A stretch of DNA of 64,000 nt from Azospirillum halopraeferens DSM 3675 (GCF_000429625.1 NZ_AUCF01000032.1:1-64000); one strand, 5' to 3'. Shown: positions 8,886-17,604, counted from the first letter of the stretch. Translations and numbers: made by a program. Notes: a model not told the origin generated them from the letters alone.

Positions 8886-9284
8886 GCCCGCCACCCCGCA
8901 ACGGGTGATTGATCCTTATCATCAGGGACAATCCGGCGTTCCCTGGCAAAGGAAAATTGCGTTACGCGACATTTTGCGCGCGATCGTCGGATCCCGGACC
9001 GCGGCTCCCGCTGTGATGATCGCTCGGGGCAGGATTTGGACAATGCCTCCGGTTTCGCAGGGGTCGGCTGCGGCGCGACGACGGAACGGGACGGCGGTGG
9101 GTATCCGATGAGATCCGCGGACCGGGAATGCCGGGCACGTCCCCGATCCCCTATCCATTCACCCGATGGCCAAGGACGGAAACGCCACGATCTTTCCTTT
9201 CCATCGCAATTCCTGTACTCTCCGGTCCGACACTGTGCCCGGCCGTTGCGCATCGGCATCGGGGCACGCCGAGGCGGGGACACC
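8886..9284. other. Divergent intergenic region (399 bp)
   Basis: Separates the coiled-coil gene pair (minus) from the pentapeptide gene (plus). It is slightly less GC-rich than its surroundings at 8905-8975 and 9180-9230. I see no convincing promoter pair, hairpin or small ORF with a ribosome binding site. Confidence 0.5.
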
Positions 9285-10499
9285 ATGTCCGGGCGCGACG
9301 AGAACGATCTCCGAGCCATCCGCGACGCTCTGGTGCAACACCAGCAGTGGCTGGCCCGCGATCCGGCGGGGCGCGGCCGGCGGGCCGACCTCAGCTTCTT
9401 CGACCTGTCCCGACTCGGGCTGAGCCGCATCACCCTGCGCGGGGCCAAGCTGGCCGGCGCCAGCCTCGCCGGGTCCCGGCTGATCGGGGCGGATCTCAGC
9501 GACGTCGACCTGTTCTGCGCCGACCTCTCCCGCTCCGACCTCAGCGGCGCCAGCCTGGCGGGGGCGGATCTGCGCGGCGTGCGGGCGGACGGCGCGACCC
9601 TGGTCAAAGCCGACCTGCGGGGCGCCGACCTGCGCCGCGGCGCCATCGCCCCCATCGAAGGCTTCCGGCCCGCCGGCAATCTGGATGGCGCCACCACGTT
9701 CGTGGGTGCCAGCCTGAGCAACGCCCTGATGGCCGGCTGCCGCATGAGCCTGACCGACTTCTCCGGCTGCGACCTCGGCGGCGCCGACCTGTCGGGGGCC
9801 GACCTGTCGGGGGCGGTCCTGATCTCCGCCAACATGGTCGATGCGGTGCTGGACAAGGCATGCCTGGATGGCGTGCTGCTGTGCGGCGCCCGCCTGGACG
9901 AGCGGCTCCGCCACCACCTTGAGCGGCGGGGCGTCGACATCGACGGGGCCGGCATGGTGGGATCGGCCAACCGCCTGTCGGACCGCATCGACGCCCACAT
10001 GCTGTGGATCGACCGCGCCGGCAGGGCGGGGGCGCGGCTGGAACTCCACCGGGCCGACCTGCGCGGCTGCTGCTTCTCCAACCAGCTCCTGTCCGGGGCG
10101 GTGATGCGGTACTGCGGCCTGCGCGGCGCCGACTTCTCGGGCGCGCGGCTGGCCATGGCGGACCTGTCCTATTGCGACCTGCGCGAGGCGGACTTCACCA
10201 GCGCCGACCTGTCGGGCTGCAACCTGCTGGGCGCCAACCTGGCGGGTGCCAAGCTGTGGCGCACCCGCATGCGGCCGGTCGACCTGTCCGGCGACGGCAC
10301 CCGCCTGTGGCCCACCAACCTTCAGGGCGCCACCCTGACCGGCGCCGACCTGCGCGACGTCGACCTCAGCCGCGCCATCCTGCGCGGCGCCGACCTCGGC
10401 GCCTGCAAGCGCAACGGCGCGACCCTGTTGGCCATGCCGCAGACCTCCGCGGCGGCGCCGGCGCGCAAGGCGGCGGTGGCATGCGCCGAGCCGGCCTGA
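9285..10499 (+). CDS. Pentapeptide-repeat protein with two repeat blocks
   Basis: A 404-residue protein built mostly of A(D/N)LxX pentapeptides, which form a right-handed quadrilateral beta-helix. Block one runs from about residue 45 to 200 (GADLSDVDLF, GASLAGADLRG, GADLSGADLSG); a spacer of about 55 residues follows (RLDERLRHHLERRGVDIDG); block two runs from about 255 to 385. A helical N-terminus (MSGRDENDLRAIRDALVQH) precedes the repeats. There is no signal peptide, so it is probably cytoplasmic. ATG 9285 was chosen over upstream in-frame starts because it begins the helical segment and follows a GAGGCGGGG run. Function unknown; some pentapeptide proteins mimic DNA, but nothing here shows that. 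Confidence 0.8.
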   Translation: MSGRDENDLRAIRDALVQHQQWLARDPAGRGRRADLSFFDLSRLGLSRITLRGAKLAGASLAGSRLIGADLSDVDLFCADLSRSDLSGASLAGADLRGVRADGATLVKADLRGADLRRGAIAPIEGFRPAGNLDGATTFVGASLSNALMAGCRMSLTDFSGCDLGGADLSGADLSGAVLISANMVDAVLDKACLDGVLLCGARLDERLRHHLERRGVDIDGAGMVGSANRLSDRIDAHMLWIDRAGRAGARLELHRADLRGCCFSNQLLSGAVMRYCGLRGADFSGARLAMADLSYCDLREADFTSADLSGCNLLGANLAGAKLWRTRMRPVDLSGDGTRLWPTNLQGATLTGADLRDVDLSRAILRGADLGACKRNGATLLAMPQTSAAAPARKAAVACAEPA

Positions 10500-10559
10500 C
10501 GGGCGCACAGCGGCGGCTGCCCCTATCCCCGAGGGCACCGGTGCCGTAGGGTGGCGCCC

Positions 10560-12032
10560 ATGGACGGTTTTCGCATCCTGGTCGAGCGGGCGCTGGCCCG
10601 GCACCGTGACGGCGCGCGGGACGAGGCGGCGGCGCTCTACGCCCGCGCGCTGGCGGTGGCACCGGCCCATGCCGGCCTGCTCGGCAACCGCGGCACGGTC
10701 CTGGAGTCGGCCGGACGCCCTGCCGAGGCGGCGGCGGCCTACGTCCGCGCCGCCCGCTGTGCCCCGGACAGTCCCGCCCCCTGGTTCAACCTGGGCAACG
10801 CCCGCCGGGCGCTGGGCGATGATTCCGGTGCCGCTGCCGCTTTCGCCCGTGCCCTGACGCTCGGACCCGACCACGCCGGCGCGCTGCTGAACCTGGGCGA
10901 CCGGCTGCTGGCCGCCGGCCGGCCGGAGGAGGCGGAGCGCTGGCTGGCCCGTGCCGACGCGGTGCAGCCGGGCACCGCAGCCACCCTCTACCGGCTCGGC
11001 CGCGCCCGACAGCGCCGCGGTCGCGTGCGCGATGCGGTGGCGCCGCTGCACGCCGCGCTGGCCGCGCAGCCCGGACTGCTCGCCGCCATGGAGGCCCTGG
11101 CGGAGTGCCTGCATCTGGCCGGCGACCGGGCCGCCGGCGCGGCGTGGTTCCACCGGTATCAGGGGGCCGATACGGCCTGGCTGGCCAAGCTGCGGGTGCC
11201 GGGTCCGGTGGCGCCGCTGCCGCCGGGGGGGCGCGTGCTGCTGGTGGCGGACTCCGGCTTCGGCGACACGCTGCAGTTCCTGTGCTACGCGCCGTGGCTC
11301 GCCGCCCGCGGACACCGGGTCTTCGTGGAATGCCAGCCCGCCCTGCTGCCGGTTGCCGTACGGGCCGGGGGAGTCACCGCCGCGATCCCCACGGGAGCGG
11401 AGCGACCGGCGGTGGACGCCGTGGTGCCCCTGCACAGCCTGCCTCATCTGGTCGATGCCGCTCCGGAAGAGTTGGCCGCCGCCCTGCCCTGCCTGTCGGC
11501 GGACCCGGCGCGTGCGGCGGAGTGGCGGCGGCGGCTGGATGCGGTGGCGGATGGCGCCCTCAAGGTCGGCCTGGTGTGGGCCGGGACACCGGACGGTGCC
11601 ACCAACCAGGGCCGCACGCCGGGGCTGGCGCCGCTGCTGCCTCTGGCGGCGCTACCCGGCGTCACGCTCGTCGGTTTGCAGCTCGGCCCCGGCCGCCGGG
11701 ACCTGGAGAGCGCCCCCCTGCCCGCCGCCTTCACGGATCTGGGACCGGAGATCGCCGACTTCGGGGACACCGCGGCGATCCTGGCGGGGCTCGACGTGTT
11801 GGTGACGTCGGACACGGCAGCGGCCCATCTGGCCGGGGGCATGGGGGTGCCGGTGCGGGTGCTGCTGCCGTTCGTGCCGGCATGGCGCTGGGGGCTGACG
11901 GGCGAGACCACCCCCTGGTACCCGTCCGCCCGGCTGCACCGCCAGCCGGCACCGGGCGACTGGGCGACGCCCGTCGCCGTGGTGGCCGCCGCGCTGCGCC
12001 GCACGGTTGCCGAGCGCGGCGGTCGGACATAG
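10560..12032 (+). CDS. TPR protein with C-terminal heptosyltransferase-like glycosyltransferase domain
   Basis: A 490-residue protein. Residues about 5-215 are tetratricopeptide repeats (GLLGNRGTVLESAGRPAEAAAAY, split here as ALYARALAVAPAHAGLLGN and WFNLGNARRALGDDSGAAA). From residue about 230 the domain resembles ADP-heptose/GT-B glycosyltransferases: LLVADSGFGDTLQFLCYAPW, VGLVWAGTPDG, and DVLVTSDTAAAHLAGGMGVP, the donor-site motif. By family analogy it may glycosylate a surface polymer or protein; the acceptor is unknown. Start ATG 10560 is preferred over GTG 10551 because AGGGTGG lies just upstream. It stands alone between the pentapeptide gene and the molybdoenzyme. Confidence 0.8.
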   Translation: MDGFRILVERALARHRDGARDEAAALYARALAVAPAHAGLLGNRGTVLESAGRPAEAAAAYVRAARCAPDSPAPWFNLGNARRALGDDSGAAAAFARALTLGPDHAGALLNLGDRLLAAGRPEEAERWLARADAVQPGTAATLYRLGRARQRRGRVRDAVAPLHAALAAQPGLLAAMEALAECLHLAGDRAAGAAWFHRYQGADTAWLAKLRVPGPVAPLPPGGRVLLVADSGFGDTLQFLCYAPWLAARGHRVFVECQPALLPVAVRAGGVTAAIPTGAERPAVDAVVPLHSLPHLVDAAPEELAAALPCLSADPARAAEWRRRLDAVADGALKVGLVWAGTPDGATNQGRTPGLAPLLPLAALPGVTLVGLQLGPGRRDLESAPLPAAFTDLGPEIADFGDTAAILAGLDVLVTSDTAAAHLAGGMGVPVRVLLPFVPAWRWGLTGETTPWYPSARLHRQPAPGDWATPVAVVAAALRRTVAERGGRT

Positions 12033-12065
12033 AGTGATCCGGCCCCGACGCCGGAGTGTTCGACC

Positions 12066-14114
12066 GTGAGCCAATACCTGCCCACCGCCTGCCCGCACGA
12101 TTGTCCCAGCACCTGCGCGTTGGAGGTGGAGCGCCTGGCGCCCGACCGGATCGGCAAGGTGCGGGGAGCCGCCGGCAACAGCTACACGGCCGGCGTCATC
12201 TGCGCCAAGGTGGCCCGCTACGCCGAGCGGGTGCACAACCCGAACCGCATCCGGACGCCGCTGCTGCGCACCGGCCCCAAGGGCTCCGGCCAATGGCGGG
12301 CGATCGGCTGGGACGAGGCGCTGGACCGCGTCGCCGAGGCGTTCCTGGACGCCGAGCGGCGGTTCGGGGCGGAGGCCGTGTGGCCCTATTACTACGCGGG
12401 CACCATGGGGCTGGTGCAGCGCGGCTCGATCCAGCGGCTGCGCCACGCCAAGGGCTATTCGCGCCAGTACTCCACGGTGTGCGACACGCCGGCCAACATG
12501 GGCTGGCTGGCCGGGCACGGCGACATCCGGGGCGCCGACCCGCGGGAGATGGCCGAAAGCGACCTGATCGTGAACTGGGGCGGCAACCCCGTGGCGACGC
12601 AGGTCAACGTGATGACCCATGTGTCTCGCGCCCGCAAGGCGCGCGGGGCAACGCTGGTGACGGTCGACCCCTACCGCACCGGCACGGCGGAGGTGTCCGA
12701 CCTCCACCTGATGCCGCGGCCGGGCACCGACGGGGCGCTGGCCTGCGCGGTGATGCACGTTCTGTTCGCCGAGGGGTATGCCGACCGTGCCTATCTCGCG
12801 CGCTACGCCGCCGGGACCGAGCGGTTGGAAGCCCACCTGGCCGGCCGCACGCCGGAGTGGGCGGCGGCGATCACCGGCCTGACGGCCGAGGCCATCGTCG
12901 CCTTCGCCCGGATGTACGGACGGACGAAGCGCAGCTTCCTGCGCATGGGCTATGGCCTGACGCGGGCGATCAACGGAGCGGCGCAGATGCACGCGGTGTC
13001 CTGCCTGCCGGTGGTCACCGGCGCCTGGGCCCACCGGGGCGGCGGCGCCTTCTATTGCTCCAGCGGCATCTACCGCATCGACCGCACCCTGGCGGAGGGG
13101 CTGGACCGGTTGGACCCGTCGGTGCGCGCACTGGGGCAGACCGCCATCGGCGCGGTGCTGACCGGCGACGCCGACGCCCTGAAGGGCGGACCGCCGGTGA
13201 CGGCCATGCTGGTGCAGAACACCAACCCCGCCGCCATCTGCCCCGACCTCGGCCGCGTCGTGCAGGGACTGAAGCGCGAGGACCTGTTCGTCGCGGTGCA
13301 CGAGCAGGTGATGACCGACACGGCCCGTCTGGCCGATCTCGTGCTGCCCGCCACCACCTTCCTGGAGCACGACGACCTCTACCGCGGCGGCGGCCAGATG
13401 CACATCCTGGTGGGCCGCAAGGTGATCGAACCGCAGGGCGAGGCGCGCGAGAACCAGTGGGTCAACGGCGAGATCGCCCGGCGCGTGGGGGCGGAGCATC
13501 CCGGCTTCGCCATGACCGCGTGGCAGGTGGTGGACGCCATGCTGCGGGCGTCCGGCCTGCCCGATGCGCAGACGCTGCACGCCGACCGCTGGCTGGACGT
13601 CCAACCCGATTTCGAGACGTCCCATTTCCTGAACGGCTTCGCCTTCCCCGACGGACGCTTCCGTTTCACGCCGGATTGGGCGGCGTTGGGGCCGGTGGGC
13701 GGCTGTCCCGACCTGCCCGACCACATGGAGCCCGGCAGCCCCGCCGACGCCGACCACCCGTTCCGCCTGATCACCCCGCCGGCGCGCCAGTTCCTCAACA
13801 CCAGCTTCAACGAGACGCCGACCGCCCGGGCGCGGGAGGGACGGCCGACCGCTCTCCTTCACCCCGACGACTGCGCCGCCCTGGGTCTCGGCGACGGCAC
13901 GCCGGTGCGGCTGGGCAACGCCCGCGGCTCCGTCCGCCTGCACGCCCGGCCGTTCGACGGGGTGCAGCGCGGCGTCGTGGTGGTGGAAGGGATCTGGGAC
14001 AACGCCAGCTTTCCCGACGGCCTGGGGATCAACGCCCTCACCTCCCCGGCTCCGGTGCCGCCGGCCGGCGGAGCCGCCTTCCACGACACGGCGGTGTGGG
14101 TGCGGGCGGCCTAG
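12066..14114 (+). CDS. Molybdopterin oxidoreductase, DMSO reductase family (4Fe-4S, Mo-bis-MGD)
   Basis: A 682-residue cytoplasm-type enzyme with no twin-arginine signal. N-terminal cysteines at 9, 13, 17 and 46 (CPHDCPSTC then GVICAK) should bind a [4Fe-4S] cluster. WDEAL, the NWGGNP segment, VTVDPYRTGTAEVSD and the C-terminal molybdopterin-dinucleotide-binding domain (FLNTSFNETPTA, LHPDDCAALGLGDGTPVRL) follow in the usual order. Cys139 in TVCDTPANMG is a candidate molybdenum ligand, which is inference. The start is GTG 12066, with GGAG 9 nt upstream. No iron-sulfur or membrane-anchor subunit is adjacent, so electron partner and substrate are unknown. Confidence 0.87.
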   Translation: MSQYLPTACPHDCPSTCALEVERLAPDRIGKVRGAAGNSYTAGVICAKVARYAERVHNPNRIRTPLLRTGPKGSGQWRAIGWDEALDRVAEAFLDAERRFGAEAVWPYYYAGTMGLVQRGSIQRLRHAKGYSRQYSTVCDTPANMGWLAGHGDIRGADPREMAESDLIVNWGGNPVATQVNVMTHVSRARKARGATLVTVDPYRTGTAEVSDLHLMPRPGTDGALACAVMHVLFAEGYADRAYLARYAAGTERLEAHLAGRTPEWAAAITGLTAEAIVAFARMYGRTKRSFLRMGYGLTRAINGAAQMHAVSCLPVVTGAWAHRGGGAFYCSSGIYRIDRTLAEGLDRLDPSVRALGQTAIGAVLTGDADALKGGPPVTAMLVQNTNPAAICPDLGRVVQGLKREDLFVAVHEQVMTDTARLADLVLPATTFLEHDDLYRGGGQMHILVGRKVIEPQGEARENQWVNGEIARRVGAEHPGFAMTAWQVVDAMLRASGLPDAQTLHADRWLDVQPDFETSHFLNGFAFPDGRFRFTPDWAALGPVGGCPDLPDHMEPGSPADADHPFRLITPPARQFLNTSFNETPTARAREGRPTALLHPDDCAALGLGDGTPVRLGNARGSVRLHARPFDGVQRGVVVVEGIWDNASFPDGLGINALTSPAPVPPAGGAAFHDTAVWVRAA

Positions 14115-14218
14115 GCAGACCATGGGGCGTCCAATACCCCGGTTGCCGATACAGGTGACAGGACCGGTCGCACTCGGGTAATCAGGGTGCGGACAGACGT
14201 TTGCCGCCGAGGCCCGAA

Positions 14219-15067
14219 GTGAAGAAATCGGTAATTGTCACTTCATCTGATGATAGATATTTCTGGCTTCTGCAAGGACTTATTCTTTCAGTGAAAGAAT
14301 GCCTTTCGCTGCATGATGTCGTCGTGCTCGACATCGGGCTGGCGGCTGAACAAATCGGATGGCTTTCCCATAACGGTGCATCGGTCGTTCCAATGCCGAC
14401 CTGGCTTCCGCTGCCGAATGGTGCACCGGCAAGCGCACGAGCCCAGACCTGCCGTCCCTACCTGCCCGAAATCGTTCGCGGTTATGACACCTATCTCTGG
14501 CTTGACTCCGACATATGGGTGCAAACGCCACAGTCAATCGACTGGATCGTCCGGATCGCGAATTCCACGAAGGCGCTGGTTGTCTGCCCGGAGATTCATC
14601 ATGCCTATCTCCACCTGACATCCGTTGATCATTCACACTACTATGCCAGGGAGCGACACGACGCCGCCGCCAAGCTGGGCGGGGACGATTTATGGAAACG
14701 CATCCGGTATCTCCCGTGGCTGAATTCGGGAATGTTCGCCGCACACGCTACATCCGGCTTGTGGCGTGCCTACTCCGCGTCGCTGGAAAGAATGGCAAAG
14801 AACCCCTTTGTCCGGCTGATCGATCAGGTCGCTCTCCTTGAAGCGGTTCTTGATGGTCACCGGTCATACCACCTTCCGTCGACCTTCAACTGGATCTGCG
14901 CCTTTACACTTCCGCACAGGGATGAGAATGGGTTTTGGAGAACACCGTTCGCATTTCCCAATGAGAGGATACATATACTTCATTTGGCGCAGTCAGCGCG
15001 GGTTGATTATCGGTCGACCGGGATGCTCTATGATTCCGGAAACTACTTGGCCCGTTCCGATACATAA
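14219..15067 (+). CDS. Putative glycosyltransferase with DxD motif, lower-GC gene
   Basis: A 282-residue protein starting MKKSVIVTSSDDRYFWLLQG. It has a Rossmann-like N-terminus and an LWLDSDIWVQ segment that fits the nucleotide-sugar/metal-binding DxD motif of GT-A transferases, followed by LPWLNSGMFAAH and DQVALLEAVL, a pattern also seen in GT8-like enzymes. Its base composition is clearly lower in GC than all neighbours, with many A/T-ending codons, which suggests recent transfer. GTG 14219 is chosen because GAGG precedes it at 6 nt; TTG 14201 would add six residues. No mobile element is adjacent. Donor and acceptor unknown. Confidence 0.65.
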   Translation: MKKSVIVTSSDDRYFWLLQGLILSVKECLSLHDVVVLDIGLAAEQIGWLSHNGASVVPMPTWLPLPNGAPASARAQTCRPYLPEIVRGYDTYLWLDSDIWVQTPQSIDWIVRIANSTKALVVCPEIHHAYLHLTSVDHSHYYARERHDAAAKLGGDDLWKRIRYLPWLNSGMFAAHATSGLWRAYSASLERMAKNPFVRLIDQVALLEAVLDGHRSYHLPSTFNWICAFTLPHRDENGFWRTPFAFPNERIHILHLAQSARVDYRSTGMLYDSGNYLARSDT

Positions 15068-15130
15068 TCGCATTCAGATGGCGACCAACCATCAATCCTG
15101 ACTGCCGCCTCTGCGCCGGCCGTCACGCAG

Positions 15131-16162
15131 TCAGGTCTGCACGTCGCCGCTCACCCGGTTGCGGCCGCCGCGCTTGGCGGCGTAGAGGGCGGCGTCGGCG
15201 CGGCGGATCAGGTCGGTCAGGGTTTCACCGGGTTGGTACTCGGCGACACCGACGGACAGGGTGACCGTGCCGTAGCTGACGTTGCGCGCCCGGTTGATGA
15301 TCTGGCGGGTGCCGACGGAAACACGCACCTGTTCCGCAACCGTCAGGGCATTGCGCAGACCGGTGCGTGGCAGGATGATGGCGAACTCCTCGCCGCCGAA
15401 GCGCGCCGCGGTGTCACGGCCCTTGATGCACTCGGTCAGCACTTTGGCCACCAGGCGCAGCACATGGTCGCCGACCAGGTGGCCGTGGGTGTCGTTGAAC
15501 GCCTTGAAATGGTCGATGTCCACCATCAGCAGCGCCATCGGCTGGCCGTCGGCCACGGCCTCCCGGGCCGCCTCGGACAGGGCGAGATCGAACGCCTTGC
15601 GGTTGGCGATGCCGGTCAGGCCGTCGGTCATCGCCTCGCGCCGGGCGCTGTCCAGGCTGACGCGCATCTCCGCAAGCTGCTGGCTGGAATCGAGGAGCTG
15701 GGTTTGCAGGCGGGTCTGCCGCTCCACGATCGCCGTGGTCTCGGCGGCGATGGCTGCGACCATGGCGCGCAGGTCCTCCAGCGACATGGGCTGCTCCAGT
15801 TCCCCCTGGAAGCCGGCCAGCGCGGTGCCGTAGCGGTTGGTCTCGGTGCCGACCGAGTTCAGCATCTCCAGGATCTTGCCCAGCGCCATGCGGGCGCGCT
15901 CGCTGGCTTCGCGGATAGCCTGGGCCTCGGCGTCGAGGGTGAAGAAGCGCTTGAACAGTTCGTCGCAGTGCGCCTGGCTGAGCCCGCCGCCGTCGCGGCG
16001 TGCGATGTCCACCGCCCGCGTCAGGTCCGGGAACTGGCCACCATAATAGGCATAGAACAGGGTGAAATTCTCGGGGATCGGCGCCAGCCCTTCGGCCTGC
16101 AAGCGATCCATCGCGTGCCCGGCCAGCGTGGTCGCCCGCTCGAAATCGTCGCTGTTGCCCAA
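15131..16162 (-). CDS. Diguanylate cyclase (GGDEF domain protein)
   Basis: A 343-residue protein. The N-terminal region (about residues 1-170) begins with DDFERATTLAGHAMDRL and PENFTLFYAYYGG, which I know only as a conserved N-terminus of some alphaproteobacterial GGDEF proteins, and ends in a coiled coil. The C-terminal GGDEF domain (about 180-335) has the intact active-site motif RFGGEEFAIILP and DIDHFKAFNDTHGH for Mg/GTP binding, so c-di-GMP synthesis is likely. The inhibitory site before it reads KGRD rather than RxxD, so product inhibition may be altered. No membrane segment. TTG 16162 (LGNSDDF) is chosen for its GGGGGAAG ribosome site; TTG 16234 is the alternative. Confidence 0.87.
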   Translation of the reverse strand: MGNSDDFERATTLAGHAMDRLQAEGLAPIPENFTLFYAYYGGQFPDLTRAVDIARRDGGGLSQAHCDELFKRFFTLDAEAQAIREASERARMALGKILEMLNSVGTETNRYGTALAGFQGELEQPMSLEDLRAMVAAIAAETTAIVERQTRLQTQLLDSSQQLAEMRVSLDSARREAMTDGLTGIANRKAFDLALSEAAREAVADGQPMALLMVDIDHFKAFNDTHGHLVGDHVLRLVAKVLTECIKGRDTAARFGGEEFAIILPRTGLRNALTVAEQVRVSVGTRQIINRARNVSYGTVTLSVGVAEYQPGETLTDLIRRADAALYAAKRGGRNRVSGDVQT

Positions 16163-16265
16163 GGCTGCTTCCCCCGTCGAGCGCCGACGCCGCGACGCCC
16201 GGTGACGGTAGCGAAGCAACGACGCGTCCGGCAAGAGTCCTTTCCGCGCAGGCCCGGTGTGCCGA

Positions 16266-16766
16266 TCAGTTGCACTGCCCGATCGAGTTGTCGGCGCAGA
16301 CCCGCTTGCCGTCGATCCAGGTCACTCCGGACAGATCGGCGTGGCGCAGGTCGGCGCCGCCCAGGCGGGCACCGGTGAAGTCGGCTCCCCGCAGCACGGC
16401 GTTGACCAGCTTGGCGTTGCGCAGGTCGGCCTCGCGGAACAGCGCGCCGGTCAGGTCGGAGCGGGTGAAGTCCGCCTCGATCAGCCGCGCCCCGCTGAAG
16501 TCCGCTTCCGGCATCTCGGCGCTGACGAACTTCGCGCGATAGCCGTCGGCGCCGCCGAGGTTGGCCCCTTTCATCCGCGCCCGCTGGAACGTGGCGTCGC
16601 GCAGCATGGCGCCGCTGAGATCGACGCCGCCGAGGTCGCGGCCGTCGAAATAGCAGCGTCGCCAATTGACGTTGGGCTGGGCGGGATCGGTGCATTCCGC
16701 GAGCGCCGGAGCCGCCGTGAGCAGTGCGGCAACCAGAGCCGCGGCCATGAATAGAATCCTGTTCAT
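16266..16766 (-). CDS. Exported pentapeptide-repeat protein
   Basis: A 166-residue protein with a Sec signal peptide (MNRILFMAAALVAALLTAAPALA, given here as residues 1-23 with cleavage after ALA) and a single block of pentapeptide repeats from about residue 40 to 140 (GRDLGGVDLSGAML, GADFTGARLGGADLR). Cysteines flank the repeats (EC near the mature N-terminus, RRC at about residue 37, CADNSIGQC at the end) and could form disulfides in the periplasm. ATG 16766 was chosen for the signal peptide; the ribosome site is weak. It is a different architecture from the cytoplasmic pentapeptide protein at 9285. Function unknown. Confidence 0.75.
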   Translation of the reverse strand: MNRILFMAAALVAALLTAAPALAECTDPAQPNVNWRRCYFDGRDLGGVDLSGAMLRDATFQRARMKGANLGGADGYRAKFVSAEMPEADFSGARLIEADFTRSDLTGALFREADLRNAKLVNAVLRGADFTGARLGGADLRHADLSGVTWIDGKRVCADNSIGQCN

Positions 16767-16825
16767 GCCGCAAGAGATAGGGGGCGAAACCGCCGATGCC
16801 AATCCGAAAAGGTAACTCTTCCGGC

Positions 16826-17329
16826 TCACCGCGCCGGAGGCACGGCGGCCGGCGGGCGCATGGCGATGCCCCGGCCGGAACGGGGCGGCCGGGGCAGAGC
16901 GGCATCGGCTGCCGCGGCGGCCGCCAGCGCCGCCCGCGGCCCCTCGGGGATCGGTGCGGACCGGCGGTCGGCCAGGTCGACGTGCAGCAGCATGAATTCC
17001 GCGGTGGCGGCAAGAAATCCCTCGTCCGCGTGGTGCATGGCGTGGAACAGGTGCACCCGCTTGGCATCGGCGCCCAGGATGCGCGAGGCGAATCGCAGCC
17101 GGTCCCCCTGCGTCACTTCGCGCAGGTAGGACAGATGCGCCTCGACCACGAACATCGACCCCGCGCCGGACTCGGCGTAGGCCCGCCCCACCCCGAAATG
17201 ATCAAGCACCGTGTCCGTGGCGTGATCGAACGCCAGCAGGTAATAGGCCACGTTCATGTGGCCGTTGTAGTCGATCCATTCGGGGAGAACCGTCTCCCGG
17301 TGCAGCTCGAGGGGGGCGGTGTCGGTCAT
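16826..17329 (-). CDS. Hotdog-fold acyl-CoA thioesterase, betainyl-CoA thioesterase-like
   Basis: A 167-residue 4HBT-type thioesterase. The N-terminal ETVLPEWIDYNGHMNVAYYL contains the D-x-N-G-H-M-N core of hotdog thioesterases, followed by FDHATDTVLDHFGVG and SMFVVEAHLSYLREV. This pattern is closest, in my memory, to the betainyl-CoA thioesterase of carnitine degradation; the assignment to that substrate is tentative because no carnitine dehydrogenase is adjacent. The C-terminus is an Ala/Pro/Arg-rich tail. ATG 17329 (MTDTAPLEL) is chosen since upstream in-frame residues are Arg-rich and unlike the family. Confidence 0.75.
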   Translation of the reverse strand: MTDTAPLELHRETVLPEWIDYNGHMNVAYYLLAFDHATDTVLDHFGVGRAYAESGAGSMFVVEAHLSYLREVTQGDRLRFASRILGADAKRVHLFHAMHHADEGFLAATAEFMLLHVDLADRRSAPIPEGPRAALAAAAAADAALPRPPRSGRGIAMRPPAAVPPAR

Positions 17330-17490
17330 GGCCGCGAGCATACGCCAGCGGCGGTGCCGGGGGAACAGCGTATGCCGCCGGGTCGACATCGCCTGAGCCG
17401 TCTCCGGCGCCGCCCCGGTGCCGCGAACGGGCCGGGGCACAGGCCTCACACGATCGTCGACCGATCACCCGGCATCAAGGGCCGGCCGTA

Positions 17491-17602
17491 TCATACGACG
17501 GCACCGGAGTGATGCCGTCGTATGACCCTGTCGATCAATGCCAAGCATTGATCTGTCGGGTTCGACGGCTTCCAACAGATCCTACGGATCTGCCGGAAGC
17601 CG
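17491..17602 (-). repeat. Tripartite palindromic intergenic element, copy 1
   Basis: Three consecutive hairpins between the ETF-QO stop and the thioesterase start. Hairpin a: 13-bp perfect arms 17491-17503 and 17513-17525. Hairpin b: GATCAATGC at 17533-17541 and GCATTGATC at 17545-17553 with a 3-nt loop. Hairpin c: 8-bp outer arms 17566-17573 and 17595-17602 with a second 7-bp inner stem 17576-17582 and 17586-17592. Read on the minus strand it aligns with the plus strand of the element at 63169-63283, including the central palindrome and its flanks. The element starts 2 nt after the ETF-QO stop codon. Confidence 0.85.
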
Positions 17603-17604
17603 CA

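Noticed and set aside
9159-11447. Long minus-strand frame opposite the pentapeptide and TPR genes
   Set aside because: Its apparent repeats are the antisense image of pentapeptide codons.
11652-14123. Long minus-strand frame opposite the molybdoenzyme
   Set aside because: Shadow frame, rich in His/Gly/Arg, no recognisable motif, no ribosome site.
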